Shown here in pieces: positions 29,001-36,379 of a stretch of 64,000 nt of DNA (positions within the stretch are counted from its first letter, which is position 1; the number at the start of each line of letters is the position of its first letter). The DNA comes from JBHJHP01 sp042219825 (GTDB lineage Bacteria; Bacteroidota; Bacteroidia; Bacteroidales; UBA5342), in the NCBI RefSeq assembly GCF_042219825.1, contig NZ_JBHJHQ010000006.1:439183-503182 (forward strand), written 5' to 3'. The translations under genes and the position numbers were made by a program. The notes under the pieces were generated by a model. The model did no database searches and was not told where the DNA came from. It saw nothing but the letters and a program-made list of their open reading frames with translations.

Positions 29001-29808
29001 TGATGATGTCTTGGATGGAATGGCAGTTTCTGAAGGCGATATTCTGAAAAGTCAGTATACCTTTGCCAGCTACAATGAAAGTACGGAGACCTGGATTGGA
29101 GATCTTAAGTACTTCCGTCCTGGATGGGGATATAAATTGTTTGTAGAAAAAGAAGGATCCGTTGATATGCTTAAATCGGTTTCTCCTGGAGAACTGTCAA
29201 GGGAACATGAATACAATATGACACTGACGGCTGTATTAATTCCGGATGGTCTGAATTCAACAGAAGGACTGAGTCTGCAGATCTTCATTGATGGTGAATT
29301 GAGAGGAAGCGCTCCTGTACTGTATATCGAAGCGATGCAAAACAATATGGCTTTTGCTATGATTCATGGCGATCTGGCCGATGCAGGAAAGCCAGTTGAT
29401 GTTGTTTTATGGGATAAAATGCATCAAATAAGCATGCCGCTCATTGGTGAAGAGATCTACTTCAGTATTGATAAGATTAATGGGACGATTAAAAATCCGG
29501 TTTTGTTTAGGTTGAAAGATATTGATATACCTGAAATGGATGATGCGGAGTGGTTTACAATCTATCCTAATCCGTTCTCAAATCAAACATACATTTGGTT
29601 TTCAATTGAAGAACCATCTCACGTCAGCTTGATAATTTCTAATGCATTAGGTACTGAAGTGGCCAGGTTGGTCGATTTTAAAATGACAAATGGAACTTAT
29701 GACTACTCGTTTGATGCAGGGAATCTTCCTCCCGGAATATATTACTTCAAACTAAGGACTGATAAAAAAGTCAGCACGAAAAAGGTACTTTTAATTGAAA
29801 ATAAATAA
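23053..29808 (+). CDS. Giant multidomain T9SS surface protein
   Basis: The start is the ATG at 23053 (MRKQLLHFGIILVVLTGINI, a signal peptide); the in-frame TTG five codons earlier is less likely. The product has 2251 residues. In order it has a fibronectin III-like pair (about 180-370), a carboxypeptidase-regulatory-like domain (SGYVKSLQNAGVSNVTVCAT), further beta domains, an Ig-like SbsA-type domain (GQEISVTFDKDINCDLGSY), a BACON-like segment (WPDWLTPSVKSASILPG) and two copies of a module with AYIDGDLRG / IFIDGELRG. A T9SS sorting domain closes it (IYPNPFSNQTYIWFSIEE ... GIYYFKLRTDKK). It is probably a cell-surface adhesin or scaffold. A terminator follows. Confidence 0.85.
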   Translation: MRKQLLHFGIILVVLTGINIDVSGVSKRKYPDMTVDISSGGSDYKLTFIYSGANSAICDCVMEKKEKYYLDIYKNGDTPEYLEKRIESGNGHLTADTVEYVTGPQVWGRWALRYESNCDACASNDIFWVWSGFKENQETGEWEPNPALSETDKDTCFNLHIYSVAIYASTEPIKSPANIEASTENFYDKINLTWEKGSEIPDTVMIDTTQYILYYRVYRGSSINPYLASLVATLPADSRSWTDNNVGNGQEYFYWVTTNTDGWNGHESARTMDNYVSGKSKNFSVTASEGTYTGKVKINWDDLSSFSENIRIERSIPKSSDKEEIEILSKNSTSYYDLDIIPGYNYVYYVTPIKSERIFSAVSDTGYILPNGVISGYVKSLQNAGVSNVTVCATLLTDIPDGAIAMPENGYCATTGADGHYEIRNIYYYDKAEFAIVPTKSAGGFTHIFSPDTIIRSLDVSAKTSTGADFTDESSFTVTGRITFPPSPNKVVCGVPDVEIKINNQSRGIYTHANGEWEHSIQEEGTYTFTPVFLHHRFENGAGAASVTYNVNRDISNINFTDMQVDSIKVKVQGGCGNPVSKNFEYATIRITSPGNCYEDILYTDANGLLTISNLPARKYNIQIIDIDSVNTNVMDQIGNNPVSVDLTVRDTAEVITTRDTMIITPGKITVLPDSSTVVTLPDTTYNTIIDTVRSEVIPAADFIYHSPLKITVNFEDAGARVVDCGNDTIVLMEQNVSYPLVFEVVEELGNCPVKEGVLRIFDAVSDQSDKPVEVPIVNGFAFYTVEAGLPEIATSEGTHNHQKFIYVLPEVGFLDADPEQFWVMVTGVQIQAPSFFTRSPELPFLVLHDPPGDKSVATVEEGTEFRSFQTTQVQYGGEAGVYLNTVLGSKVKALFLEGGTAADLKFSLAAGTDEYNREGYETTVTFNKKYSTSDMGNLAGNDGDVYIGASLNQEFAIGDELTFDFDECKPVIRTIPTMDVTGFATTFIYTEKHLRYTLLPKLGELRSLILAGRDTSDLSEEEKIQANQLLFDSLHWEYILARNAYNRDTGAVFKENVSFSAGAPFENTYTSSEKSSESFEYNAFVNLEFAIGAKINFEGGGAWIDIETGVTGKFRWSTKGESGEDATSKRTVGYTLDDGDMGDFFSVDIKEDTAYGVPAFCVVTGTSSCPHEPGTQARDKARIIIDPPQINNVPIGGEAVFTAKLLNQSESRETREYSVQVISTSNPDGALVKLAGQIINFGAASFWMDYNQETNVALTVGKGPLASNYDSIGIMMFPSCEMDLWDEGGDITSGDTAWIFVNFQSECSNVALHLPGDGWMVNQNNNDILDVAFTGYDANNDLLQSITLQYKKEGQGWVDDLTILKNQLTQNFYDYAFDVSNLNDGNYRLRAKSYCGPEGGFSYSSEQRGIIDRTSLAPFGMPTPSDGYLRLGQEISVTFDKDINCDLGSYETDNIKLMRDDSTEIPISVGCYGNKLVLVPDTDLFVQQDLEGVELFAVVSGIQDNNANVQKYTTKWSFLVNVSPVSWNPESVFLSAVETDDVIISANLDNSAVVSKAFTITEWPDWLTPSVKSASILPGNSYTIQLHAVPDLSPGLYNGQVVAMVDDVPEILSVVLELYAEDKNWKVNQSNYEYNMNITAQFSSDEGDINLSTGLRDKIAAYIDGDLRGVGNISYIPELDKFAAFINVYSNIAGKNSSLLEAEENVEDNSVQDIEIVDNGVSSVAERFKKTNWMDFDIYATKDADHLIEFRVASINPSNVELYIDGILLQNIVVPNTGSLAVYNTISSSLAIEKGTHKFRIQSTTGEFDLNWINFPEYNVRNQHCGEVVKFRMWDGLNGIEYGAVEELTFFNNGFVGNAEYPFILHKEGGIQDVELSKGWTWISVNKESPDMSLARVFESITPPTSSNDITLKSQTAYSQYNISSGWLGGLSSVDPRLGYMIYLSSHADTLSMVGSDPAVSSISLNPSWNWIGYPKPGVMSVDDVLDGMAVSEGDILKSQYTFASYNESTETWIGDLKYFRPGWGYKLFVEKEGSVDMLKSVSPGELSREHEYNMTLTAVLIPDGLNSTEGLSLQIFIDGELRGSAPVLYIEAMQNNMAFAMIHGDLADAGKPVDVVLWDKMHQISMPLIGEEIYFSIDKINGTIKNPVLFRLKDIDIPEMDDAEWFTIYPNPFSNQTYIWFSIEEPSHVSLIISNALGTEVARLVDFKMTNGTYDYSFDAGNLPPGIYYFKLRTDKKVSTKKVLLIENK

Positions 29809-29820
29809 TCAATTTAAAAT

Positions 29821-29860
29821 AAAAGAAACCTCCGGCATTTGCAGGAGGTTTCTTTTATAC
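29821..29860. terminator. Bidirectional terminator after the giant T9SS gene
   Basis: AAAAGAAACCTCC pairs with GGAGGTTTCTTTT, 12 bases past the stop codon. Confidence 0.9.
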
Positions 29861-30189
29861 ATTTCTTAAGAGAACCTAAACCGGTTTTTATTCCTCTGGT
29901 TAAAAGTGAGTTATCTATTTCCTAAAATTTAAACTCCCCAATTACCACCGCATTCGTAACTCTTTAAAATCCAGCAAAATGATCTTCTGTTATGTGAATG
30001 GTTTCGAATCAGGCTTGCATTTCTTATGTCTTCACCGCAAACCACTTTATAGCACTTTATTGTCAGGAAAAGCAACGAAAAGCAACGCAAACCAAACTTC
30101 CGTTTTTTAGTTGAGCAACCTTTGTAGGGTCATTACGAGAAGGCGCCATGCTCAGGATGACAAGTTTTAACCATAAAAATTTCATTCTT
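29861..30189. other. Intergenic region, no gene seen
   Basis: It holds a short direct repeat (AAAAGCAACG twice, 30068-30089) and a stretch near 30130-30165 (GTCATTACGAGAAGGC then GGATGACA) that looks like a degenerate REP-type element of Bacteroidota. No gene is supported. Confidence 0.4.
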
Positions 30190-30489
30190 ATGAGCAACAG
30201 TTTTGTATTAATAGAAGAAAAAACAGTGAATGAACTGTTTAATGAAATTAAAAACCTGAATCAGAAAATTGATTCAGAATTGAAAACAAAAGTAGGTGGT
30301 TTATCTGAGAAGTGGCTGGATAACCAGGATGTTATGCTTGAACTGAAAATCAGTCAGCGGACCTTGCAGAATATGCGGCATACTAAAATGCTTCCGTATT
30401 CAAAGGTGGGAGGGAAGGTCTATTACAAAAGTACCGACGTAGAGCGGTTATTATCTGAAAATTATACGAACAGAGGGCGTTCTGGGTGA
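30190..30489 (+). CDS. Helix-turn-helix DNA-binding protein, excisionase-like
   Basis: The start is the ATG at 30190 (MSNSFVLIEEKTVNELFNEI), giving 99 residues. An N-terminal coiled helix precedes an HTH_17/MerR-like winged helix: WLDNQDVMLELKISQRTLQNMRHTKMLPYSKVGGKVYYKSTDVERLL. Such proteins act as excisionases or small regulators and are frequent in Bacteroidota mobile elements. It may mark the left side of the accessory island that ends at the integrase, but it is separated from the restriction genes by a likely chromosomal gene. Confidence 0.8.
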   Translation: MSNSFVLIEEKTVNELFNEIKNLNQKIDSELKTKVGGLSEKWLDNQDVMLELKISQRTLQNMRHTKMLPYSKVGGKVYYKSTDVERLLSENYTNRGRSG

Positions 30490-30635
30490 TTATAAATCTT
30501 CTCTGGTTACACCAGCACTTGTTGTTACGAGGGTTGCCCCGGTATTTGATATCTTGTTTTAAATAAAGACAGAGAAATTAAATTTTTAAAAATTATTTTT
30601 GAATTTAAGGCCGTAGGTATGAAGGGCCTGAGAAG

Positions 30636-30734
30636 ATGACTCACCCCGCTCTGTATAAACAGTTCGAATCTTTCAAACCGACCCCTCTCTTTTTCTCCGC
30701 TTCTCTTCGAAATAAAGAGGGGTAGTTCGTACAA
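30636..30734 (-). repeat. Repeat family A copy (inverted relative to the 45-46 kb copies)
   Basis: Read on the minus strand it runs from GTACGAACTACCCCTCTTTA through a hairpin to GGGGTGAGTCAT, like the copies at 45-46.5 kb. The arms ACCCCTCTTTATTTCG and GAGAGGGGT pair. Confidence 0.75.
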
Positions 30735-30767
30735 AAACAGGAAGATTCTTTTAAAGGCGCGCCAGAA

Positions 30768-30905
30768 TACCCTGAAAGGGTATTATTATTGTAGCCCAGG
30801 GTAAATGAACGAAGTGAATGAAACCCTGGGTTAATTACGTCATGTAAATCAAGGCCGGAGATGAATTCTTTTGATGAAATGGAAGCAAATCAAGGCCGCA
30901 AGTCA
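30768..30905 (+). repeat. Repeat family B copy
   Basis: AATACCCTGAAAGGGTATT, then a hairpin CCCAGGGT...ACCCTGGG, then TGTAAATCAAGGCCGGAG and, some 35 bases on, CAAGGCCGCA. The same order recurs at 45641-45775 (inverted) and 45886-46012. The whole gap 30490-30952 consists mainly of this copy and the family A copy. Confidence 0.7.
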
Positions 30906-30952
30906 AAACGGACTGAAAAGATTACCACTAAATAGGTAAATATCCGTTAGGC

Positions 30953-32005
30953 TTACAAATCTTCCCTGCTTATCCCATCACATTCCATAACAAGATCCGC
31001 ACCGTAAGCTTTAGCCGGTGTTTGATAACCGGGGACAATCTTCCCGGATAATATTTTATTGACAATAGCCAGGGCACATTCAGATGTCCAAACCACACCT
31101 CCTTCAGGACCATGCAGATGGGCACTTACTTTATTTCCTTTTTCATCGCTTAGTTCACCCCAAACATGCATAACTGTCTGCTGACGTTCTGCTTCGGTTG
31201 AGCCTTGGGTTTTTCTCTTTCTGAGCAGATTCAGCACAAAGGGCAGACTTAATAAGGGCCTGATGGCTTCAATCATTTTAAGTTGTTTTATAACCGTTTC
31301 AGGAAAAGAAGCATACACTTCAATATTGGGAATGCCTGTGCTTTGGTAAGCAGTAAATACATCACCCCAGGTGAGCCGGACGGACTTTTGTATGCCCTTG
31401 CCAAAATCGATTAACCTGGTTTTAATGCCCTTTGGAGGTTTAATGAGTTCGCCGTTTTGACGAATCCGGTTGCCATATGGTATCTGTTCTATCATGGTAT
31501 TATTCGTGCCTGGTGGAAGACCTGCAGGGCCATCGCTGAAAAAGCCAAGATCCAATCTGGTGCCTGTAGGAAGTTTCTCTTTTAAATACATTGCCAGACA
31601 ATCCGTTGGGGTGACATCAAAACCGGCACCGGGAAGCAGCATCACCTTCTTTTCCTTTGCTTGCTGATGGTAGGAAGCTATACCCTCAAATACCGGAATC
31701 TCTCCGGTGATATCCAGGTAATGAACTCCATTAGCTACACAGGCTTCAACAAGTGGTTTCCAGGTGTATTTAAACGGACCGGCACAATTCAACACTACCG
31801 TAATACCAGACAAATTATCTTTAATGAACTGAGCATCATTCAAATCAAATGCCCGGAATGCCAGACCAAGCTTTTCAGCCAGCGGTTTCAACTTGTCTTT
31901 ATTTCGTCCTGCAAGAATCGGTTTCAGACCTTGTTTAACAGCCATGGCCGCCAATTCCTGACCAACAAATCCTGTAGCGCCGTAAATCATTAAATTTTGT
32001 TTCAT
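30953..32005 (-). CDS. Saccharopine dehydrogenase-like oxidoreductase
   Basis: The start is the ATG at 32005 (MKQNLMIYGATGFVGQELA), giving 350 residues. A Rossmann nucleotide-binding fold with GATGFVG and an NADP-type AGRNKDKL lies at the N-terminus, followed by VVLNCAGPFKYTWKPLVEAC, HYLDITGEIPVFE and LLPGAGFDVTPTDCLA. These are hallmarks of the saccharopine dehydrogenase/trans-acting enoyl reductase group. The substrate is unknown; the name does not imply lysine metabolism. It is a single gene. Confidence 0.85.
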   Translation of the reverse strand: MKQNLMIYGATGFVGQELAAMAVKQGLKPILAGRNKDKLKPLAEKLGLAFRAFDLNDAQFIKDNLSGITVVLNCAGPFKYTWKPLVEACVANGVHYLDITGEIPVFEGIASYHQQAKEKKVMLLPGAGFDVTPTDCLAMYLKEKLPTGTRLDLGFFSDGPAGLPPGTNNTMIEQIPYGNRIRQNGELIKPPKGIKTRLIDFGKGIQKSVRLTWGDVFTAYQSTGIPNIEVYASFPETVIKQLKMIEAIRPLLSLPFVLNLLRKRKTQGSTEAERQQTVMHVWGELSDEKGNKVSAHLHGPEGGVVWTSECALAIVNKILSGKIVPGYQTPAKAYGADLVMECDGISREDL

Positions 32006-32173
32006 AGTTTCGAAATTTAAACTATCCATCAGCAACTGGATAGAGCCACTTAACGAAGTAACAATAACCGTAAAATTAAGTTCAGAACGTATACAACCGG
32101 ATTATTGTAGTTTGTTAAATTCTATATACACATTTAAAAAACTTTGGTAGTTTACCTTTGGGAACACATTTTT

Positions 32174-32390
32174 GGGTATTCGCACATAATACGCTCATAT
32201 TACTTACGTATTCCGGTATGCGCCAAAATAATATGCTTATAATACGGTATTCCAGTTTCGTATTACGCCAATATACGATATACGGTTAGTATATGTATTG
32301 ATAATATGTTATTCCGTTAAATGTATTCGCCTGTATAATACTGATAATATGGTATTCGGAAAATGGATACCTTCGTATAACGGTATACCT
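32174..32390. repeat. Degenerate tandem repeats rich in GTATTCCG/TATACGG
   Basis: About five diverged units of 35-60 bases share GTATTCCG or GTATTCG, then a CGCC or ATACG block, then ATAATATG. The tract has many alternating pyrimidine-purine steps and short palindromes. It lies 160-380 bases upstream of hsdR; the rest of the gap 32006-32551 shows nothing further. Confidence 0.5.
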
Positions 32391-32551
32391 TTAAAGCTAA
32401 TTCTTATTCTCCAAAGCAAAATGTTTACTGTTGACAGTCACTGTAAATGACAATCAGGTTTAAATTTTATTATCTTTGAAAGTCCTGTGGATTTTTAAGA
32501 ATTATCAGTAGTTTTAAAACCACAACTTGGTTTCATTTAACCTGAATTTCT

Positions 32552-34900
32552 GTGAGTGAGATAAACAAAAAAGAACTTAGCGAATCGGATATTTGTGATC
32601 TGTACATCACACCGGCCATTAAAGAAGCCGGTTGGGATCAGATGCTGCAAATTCGTCGTGAAGTGACGCTTACTCCGGGACCTGTAATTGTGCGTGGCGA
32701 AATGTCTGCCCGCAATAAGAAGAAAAAGAAATTTGCTGATTATGTGTTGTCATGGGAACCTGGTATTCCCATCGCGGTTATTGAAGCTAAGGATAATAAT
32801 CATTCCGCCAGTCACGGTATGCAGCAGGCATTGGGTTATGCTGATATCATGAAAATCCCCAGTGCGTTTAGTTCAAACGGGGATGCTTTTGCATCGCACA
32901 ATAAAATGCCTGCGGATGGTGAAGACATCGAAACGGAATTTCCTCTGGATGCATTCCCATCTCCACAGCAGTTGTGGCAACGCTACAAAAAATTCCGTGG
33001 TATTGAAGAGGAAGATGAAAAAATAGCCACAGAGCCTTATTACTCTGATGGTTCAGGAAAGGAACCAAGGTATTACCAGACAGAAGCCATAAACAGGGTA
33101 GTGGAAGCAGCAGCCAGTGGTGAAAAACGATTGCTGTTGGTCATGGCAACCGGTACCGGTAAAACCTATACCACCTTTCAGATTATTTGGCGTTTATGGA
33201 AGGCCAGAAAGGTGAAGCGGGTGTTGTTTCTGGTGGATCGCAATATACTGGCGGATCAAACCCTGGTGAACGACTTTAAACCTTTTGGTTCAGTGATGAC
33301 TAAAATTAAGAACCGGAAGATTGATCCATCATACGAAATCCACCTTGGATTGTACCAGGCTATTACGGGAACAGATGAAGCAGATAAGATATTTAAAAAC
33401 GTGTCGCGCGATTTCTTTGATTTGATCGTTATCGATGAGTGTCACCGTGGAAGTGCTGCCGATGATTCTGCCTGGCGTGAAATTCTGGAATATTTTGACA
33501 GTGCCATTCAGTTGGGTTTAACAGCCACCCCCAAGGAAACGAAATACGTGTCTAACATCACCTATTTTAATGATCCGGTTTACACCTACAGTTTAAAGCA
33601 GGGCATTGAGGATGGTTTTCTGGCGCCTTATAAAGTAGTAAAAATAAACATAGATAAAGACATAGATGGATGGACACCACCAGCCGGAATGACCGATAAT
33701 CTGGGAAATGAAATAGAAGCTCGGCTATATAACCAGGCAGATATGGATCGGATTCTGGTACTGAACCAGCGAACCAAACTTGTGGCTAAACGTGTGATGA
33801 AGTTTCTGAATGCCACCAATCCTTTTGATAAAACGATTATTTTCTGTGAGGACATCGATCATGCTGAACGCATGCGAAAAGCTATTGTAAACGCTGCCGG
33901 AAAGTTGGCTACGGATAATCCAAAGTATGTGATGCGCATTACCGGCGACAGCAAGGAAGGCAAAGCTGAACTCGACAATTTTATTGACCCTGAAAGCAAA
34001 TTCCCGGTCATAGCCACCACATCCGATTTGATGTCAACGGGCGTGGATGCCAAGACCTGTAAGCTCATTGTGCTGGATAAAACCATCAATTCAATGACCA
34101 CCTTTAAGCAGATTATTGGCAGGGGAACACGCATTGACGAGGACTTTAATAAATACTTTTTCACCATCATGGATATTAAACGGGCGACCGACCTGTTTCA
34201 TGATCCTGACTTTGATGGTGAAGCCGTGGTAATTTATGAACCGGATGATGACGATCCGCCCGTGCCACCGGATCCTGAACCAGTTGACGATGAGGATATT
34301 GGTTCAGATGATGATGAATCAGGTGCCAGAAGATACGTAGTGGATGGCGTTCCGGTATGGATCCTAAATGAGCGTGTGGAATACATTAGTAACGAAGGAA
34401 ACTTAATTACTGAATCGTATGAAGAGTTTTCAAGAAAGGGTGTGCAGTCTGAGTATGCGTCATTGAATGATTTTCTGCAAAGCTGGAATTCAGCGGAGAA
34501 GAAAATGGAGATTGTTGAAAAACTGGAAGAACATGGCGTGGTGCTTGAAAACCTGTCAGAACTGGTTGGAAAGGATTATGGCGACTTTGATCTGATTTGC
34601 CATGTGGCATTTGACCAACCGCCACTTACCCGAAAGGAACGCGCTAACAATGTGAAAAAGCGCAACTATTTTACAAAGTATGGCGAGCAGGCAAGGGCTG
34701 TGATTAATGCATTGCTTGACAACTATGCCGACAAGGGTGTAAAAAGTATTGAAAATCCAAGGGTTCTTCAGTTAAAACCTTTCAGTAATTTTGGTACACC
34801 ATTGGAGATCATAAAAAATATTTTTGGAGGCAAACAGCAGTACGAGCAGGCTGTCAGGGAAATTGAAAACGAATTATTTAACCAGGATAGAACAGCATGA
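32552..34900 (+). CDS. hsdR: Type I restriction enzyme, R (motor/nuclease) subunit
   Basis: A 782-residue protein starting at GTG 32552. The N-terminal nuclease carries a PD-ExK site: Asp63 in FADYVLS and Glu78-Ala-Lys80 in AVIEAK. The SF2 helicase motor has ATGTGKT (199-205), DECHRG (295-300), LTATPKE and IIGRGTRIDED. The last 150 residues match the EcoEI-type C-terminal domain that binds the methylase. It cuts unmodified DNA after ATP-driven translocation, together with HsdM and HsdS. Its stop overlaps the hsdM start by four bases (ATGA). Confidence 0.95.
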   Translation: MSEINKKELSESDICDLYITPAIKEAGWDQMLQIRREVTLTPGPVIVRGEMSARNKKKKKFADYVLSWEPGIPIAVIEAKDNNHSASHGMQQALGYADIMKIPSAFSSNGDAFASHNKMPADGEDIETEFPLDAFPSPQQLWQRYKKFRGIEEEDEKIATEPYYSDGSGKEPRYYQTEAINRVVEAAASGEKRLLLVMATGTGKTYTTFQIIWRLWKARKVKRVLFLVDRNILADQTLVNDFKPFGSVMTKIKNRKIDPSYEIHLGLYQAITGTDEADKIFKNVSRDFFDLIVIDECHRGSAADDSAWREILEYFDSAIQLGLTATPKETKYVSNITYFNDPVYTYSLKQGIEDGFLAPYKVVKINIDKDIDGWTPPAGMTDNLGNEIEARLYNQADMDRILVLNQRTKLVAKRVMKFLNATNPFDKTIIFCEDIDHAERMRKAIVNAAGKLATDNPKYVMRITGDSKEGKAELDNFIDPESKFPVIATTSDLMSTGVDAKTCKLIVLDKTINSMTTFKQIIGRGTRIDEDFNKYFFTIMDIKRATDLFHDPDFDGEAVVIYEPDDDDPPVPPDPEPVDDEDIGSDDDESGARRYVVDGVPVWILNERVEYISNEGNLITESYEEFSRKGVQSEYASLNDFLQSWNSAEKKMEIVEKLEEHGVVLENLSELVGKDYGDFDLICHVAFDQPPLTRKERANNVKKRNYFTKYGEQARAVINALLDNYADKGVKSIENPRVLQLKPFSNFGTPLEIIKNIFGGKQQYEQAVREIENELFNQDRTA

Positions 34901-36378
34901 GTAATGTTTCGGGCATCATAAAATCCATTCAGGATATTATGCGCAAGGATGTAGGAGTGGATGGCGATGCACAACGCATAAGCCAGTTGGTGTGGATGTT
35001 ATTTTTAAAAATCGTGGACGACCGCGAAGAAGAATTGGAGTTACTGGACGATACCTATAGTTCTCCTTTGCCAAAACATTTGCGTTGGCGGTACTGGGCG
35101 GCTGATCCGGAAGGCATGACAGGAGAGGAGCTGTCGGATTTTGTGAATCTTCAGCTTTTCCCAACCTTAAAGACCAAACTCAACACACAGGGTGAAGACG
35201 GTAAACGGGCCCTGGTGATTAAAAATGTGTTTGAGGATGCCTACAACTACATGAAGTCGGGGACCCTGATGCGACAGGTCATTAATAAAATCTGTGAAGT
35301 TGATTTTAACGCATCTGAAGACCGTCATCTGTTTGGCGATATTTACGAACAAATACTTAAAGACCTGCAAAGTGCCGGAAATGCCGGTGAATTTTATACA
35401 CCACGAGCCGTGACGCAGTTTATGGTGGACAGGGTAAAACCACAGCTGGATGAACTGGTGTTGGATCCTGCCTGCGGAACCGGTGGATTCCTGACGAATG
35501 TGATTGACTATAAGCGCAACAATTTTGTGAAGTCACCTGCCGATGAAAAGAAATTGCAGAAAACCATTTTCGGGGTAGAAAAGAAAACGCTTCCGCACAT
35601 GTTGTGCACCACCAATATGATTTTGCACGGCATTGATACACCTATTAATATTCAGCACGACAATACGCTCAGCCGGCCACTGCGCGATTATAAACCTAAA
35701 GACCGGGTACATGTGATTGTGACCAATCCGCCTTTTGGAGGGATGGAAGAAGACGGCATTGAGCACAACTTTCCTTCTGCTTACCGTACACGCGAAACGG
35801 CTGACCTGTTTTTAACGCTCATTATGCATCTGCTGAAAACCGATGGCAGAGCAGCCCTGGTGTTGCCCGATGGCTTTCTGTTTGGTGAAGGCATTAAGAC
35901 CCGTATTAAGGAAAAGCTGTTTGAGGAATGCAACCTGCACACCATCGTACGTCTGCCAAACGGTGTGTTTAATCCATACACCGGTATAAAAACCAACCTC
36001 TTGTTTTTTAGCAAGGGTAAACCCACCGAAACAATTTGGTATTATGAGCATCCTTATCCGGATGGTGTAAAAAGCTATAACAAAACCAAGCCCATGCGCT
36101 TTGAGGAGTTTAAACCGGAAATAAGCTGGTGGGGCGATGAAAGCGACAACTTTGCTGCACGGGTTGAAAATGAACAGGCATGGAAAGTACGCAGGGAAGA
36201 CATAGTGGCCCGAAACTACAACCTGGATATTAAAAACCCGCATGAGGCTGAACAGGAAAGCCACGACCCGGACGAATTGTTGCAGAAATACACCCATCAG
36301 CAGGAAAAAATTGCCGGCCTGCACCAGCAGTTGAAAGCAATACTGACGGAATCCTTAACCAAAAACGGAGACAACTGA
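34897..36378 (+). CDS. hsdM: Type I restriction-modification, M (N6-adenine methylase) subunit
   Basis: A 493-residue protein. It has an N-terminal helical HsdM_N domain, AGEFYTPRAV (163-172), the SAM-binding DPACGTGGF (190-198) and the catalytic NPPF (277-280). The C-terminal coiled coil (EQESHDPDELLQKYTHQQEK) is where HsdS usually binds. It methylates adenine at the site chosen by HsdS. It overlaps hsdR and ends one base before the hsdS start, so the three genes are translationally linked. Confidence 0.96.
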   Translation: MSNVSGIIKSIQDIMRKDVGVDGDAQRISQLVWMLFLKIVDDREEELELLDDTYSSPLPKHLRWRYWAADPEGMTGEELSDFVNLQLFPTLKTKLNTQGEDGKRALVIKNVFEDAYNYMKSGTLMRQVINKICEVDFNASEDRHLFGDIYEQILKDLQSAGNAGEFYTPRAVTQFMVDRVKPQLDELVLDPACGTGGFLTNVIDYKRNNFVKSPADEKKLQKTIFGVEKKTLPHMLCTTNMILHGIDTPINIQHDNTLSRPLRDYKPKDRVHVIVTNPPFGGMEEDGIEHNFPSAYRTRETADLFLTLIMHLLKTDGRAALVLPDGFLFGEGIKTRIKEKLFEECNLHTIVRLPNGVFNPYTGIKTNLLFFSKGKPTETIWYYEHPYPDGVKSYNKTKPMRFEEFKPEISWWGDESDNFAARVENEQAWKVRREDIVARNYNLDIKNPHEAEQESHDPDELLQKYTHQQEKIAGLHQQLKAILTESLTKNGDN

Positions 36379-36379
36379 T

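Noticed and set aside
30655..30680. Possible tRNA T-loop (GTTCGAATC)
   Set aside because: No acceptor stem or anticodon arm fits; it belongs to a family A repeat.
29861..32551. Duplicated ssrA 3' end as the left attachment site
   Set aside because: I looked for GGAGGGATTCGAACCC or close variants and found none, so no att pair is claimed.
35812..36324. 170-codon open frame antisense to hsdM
   Set aside because: It is a shadow of the well-supported hsdM gene, with odd composition and no domain pattern.
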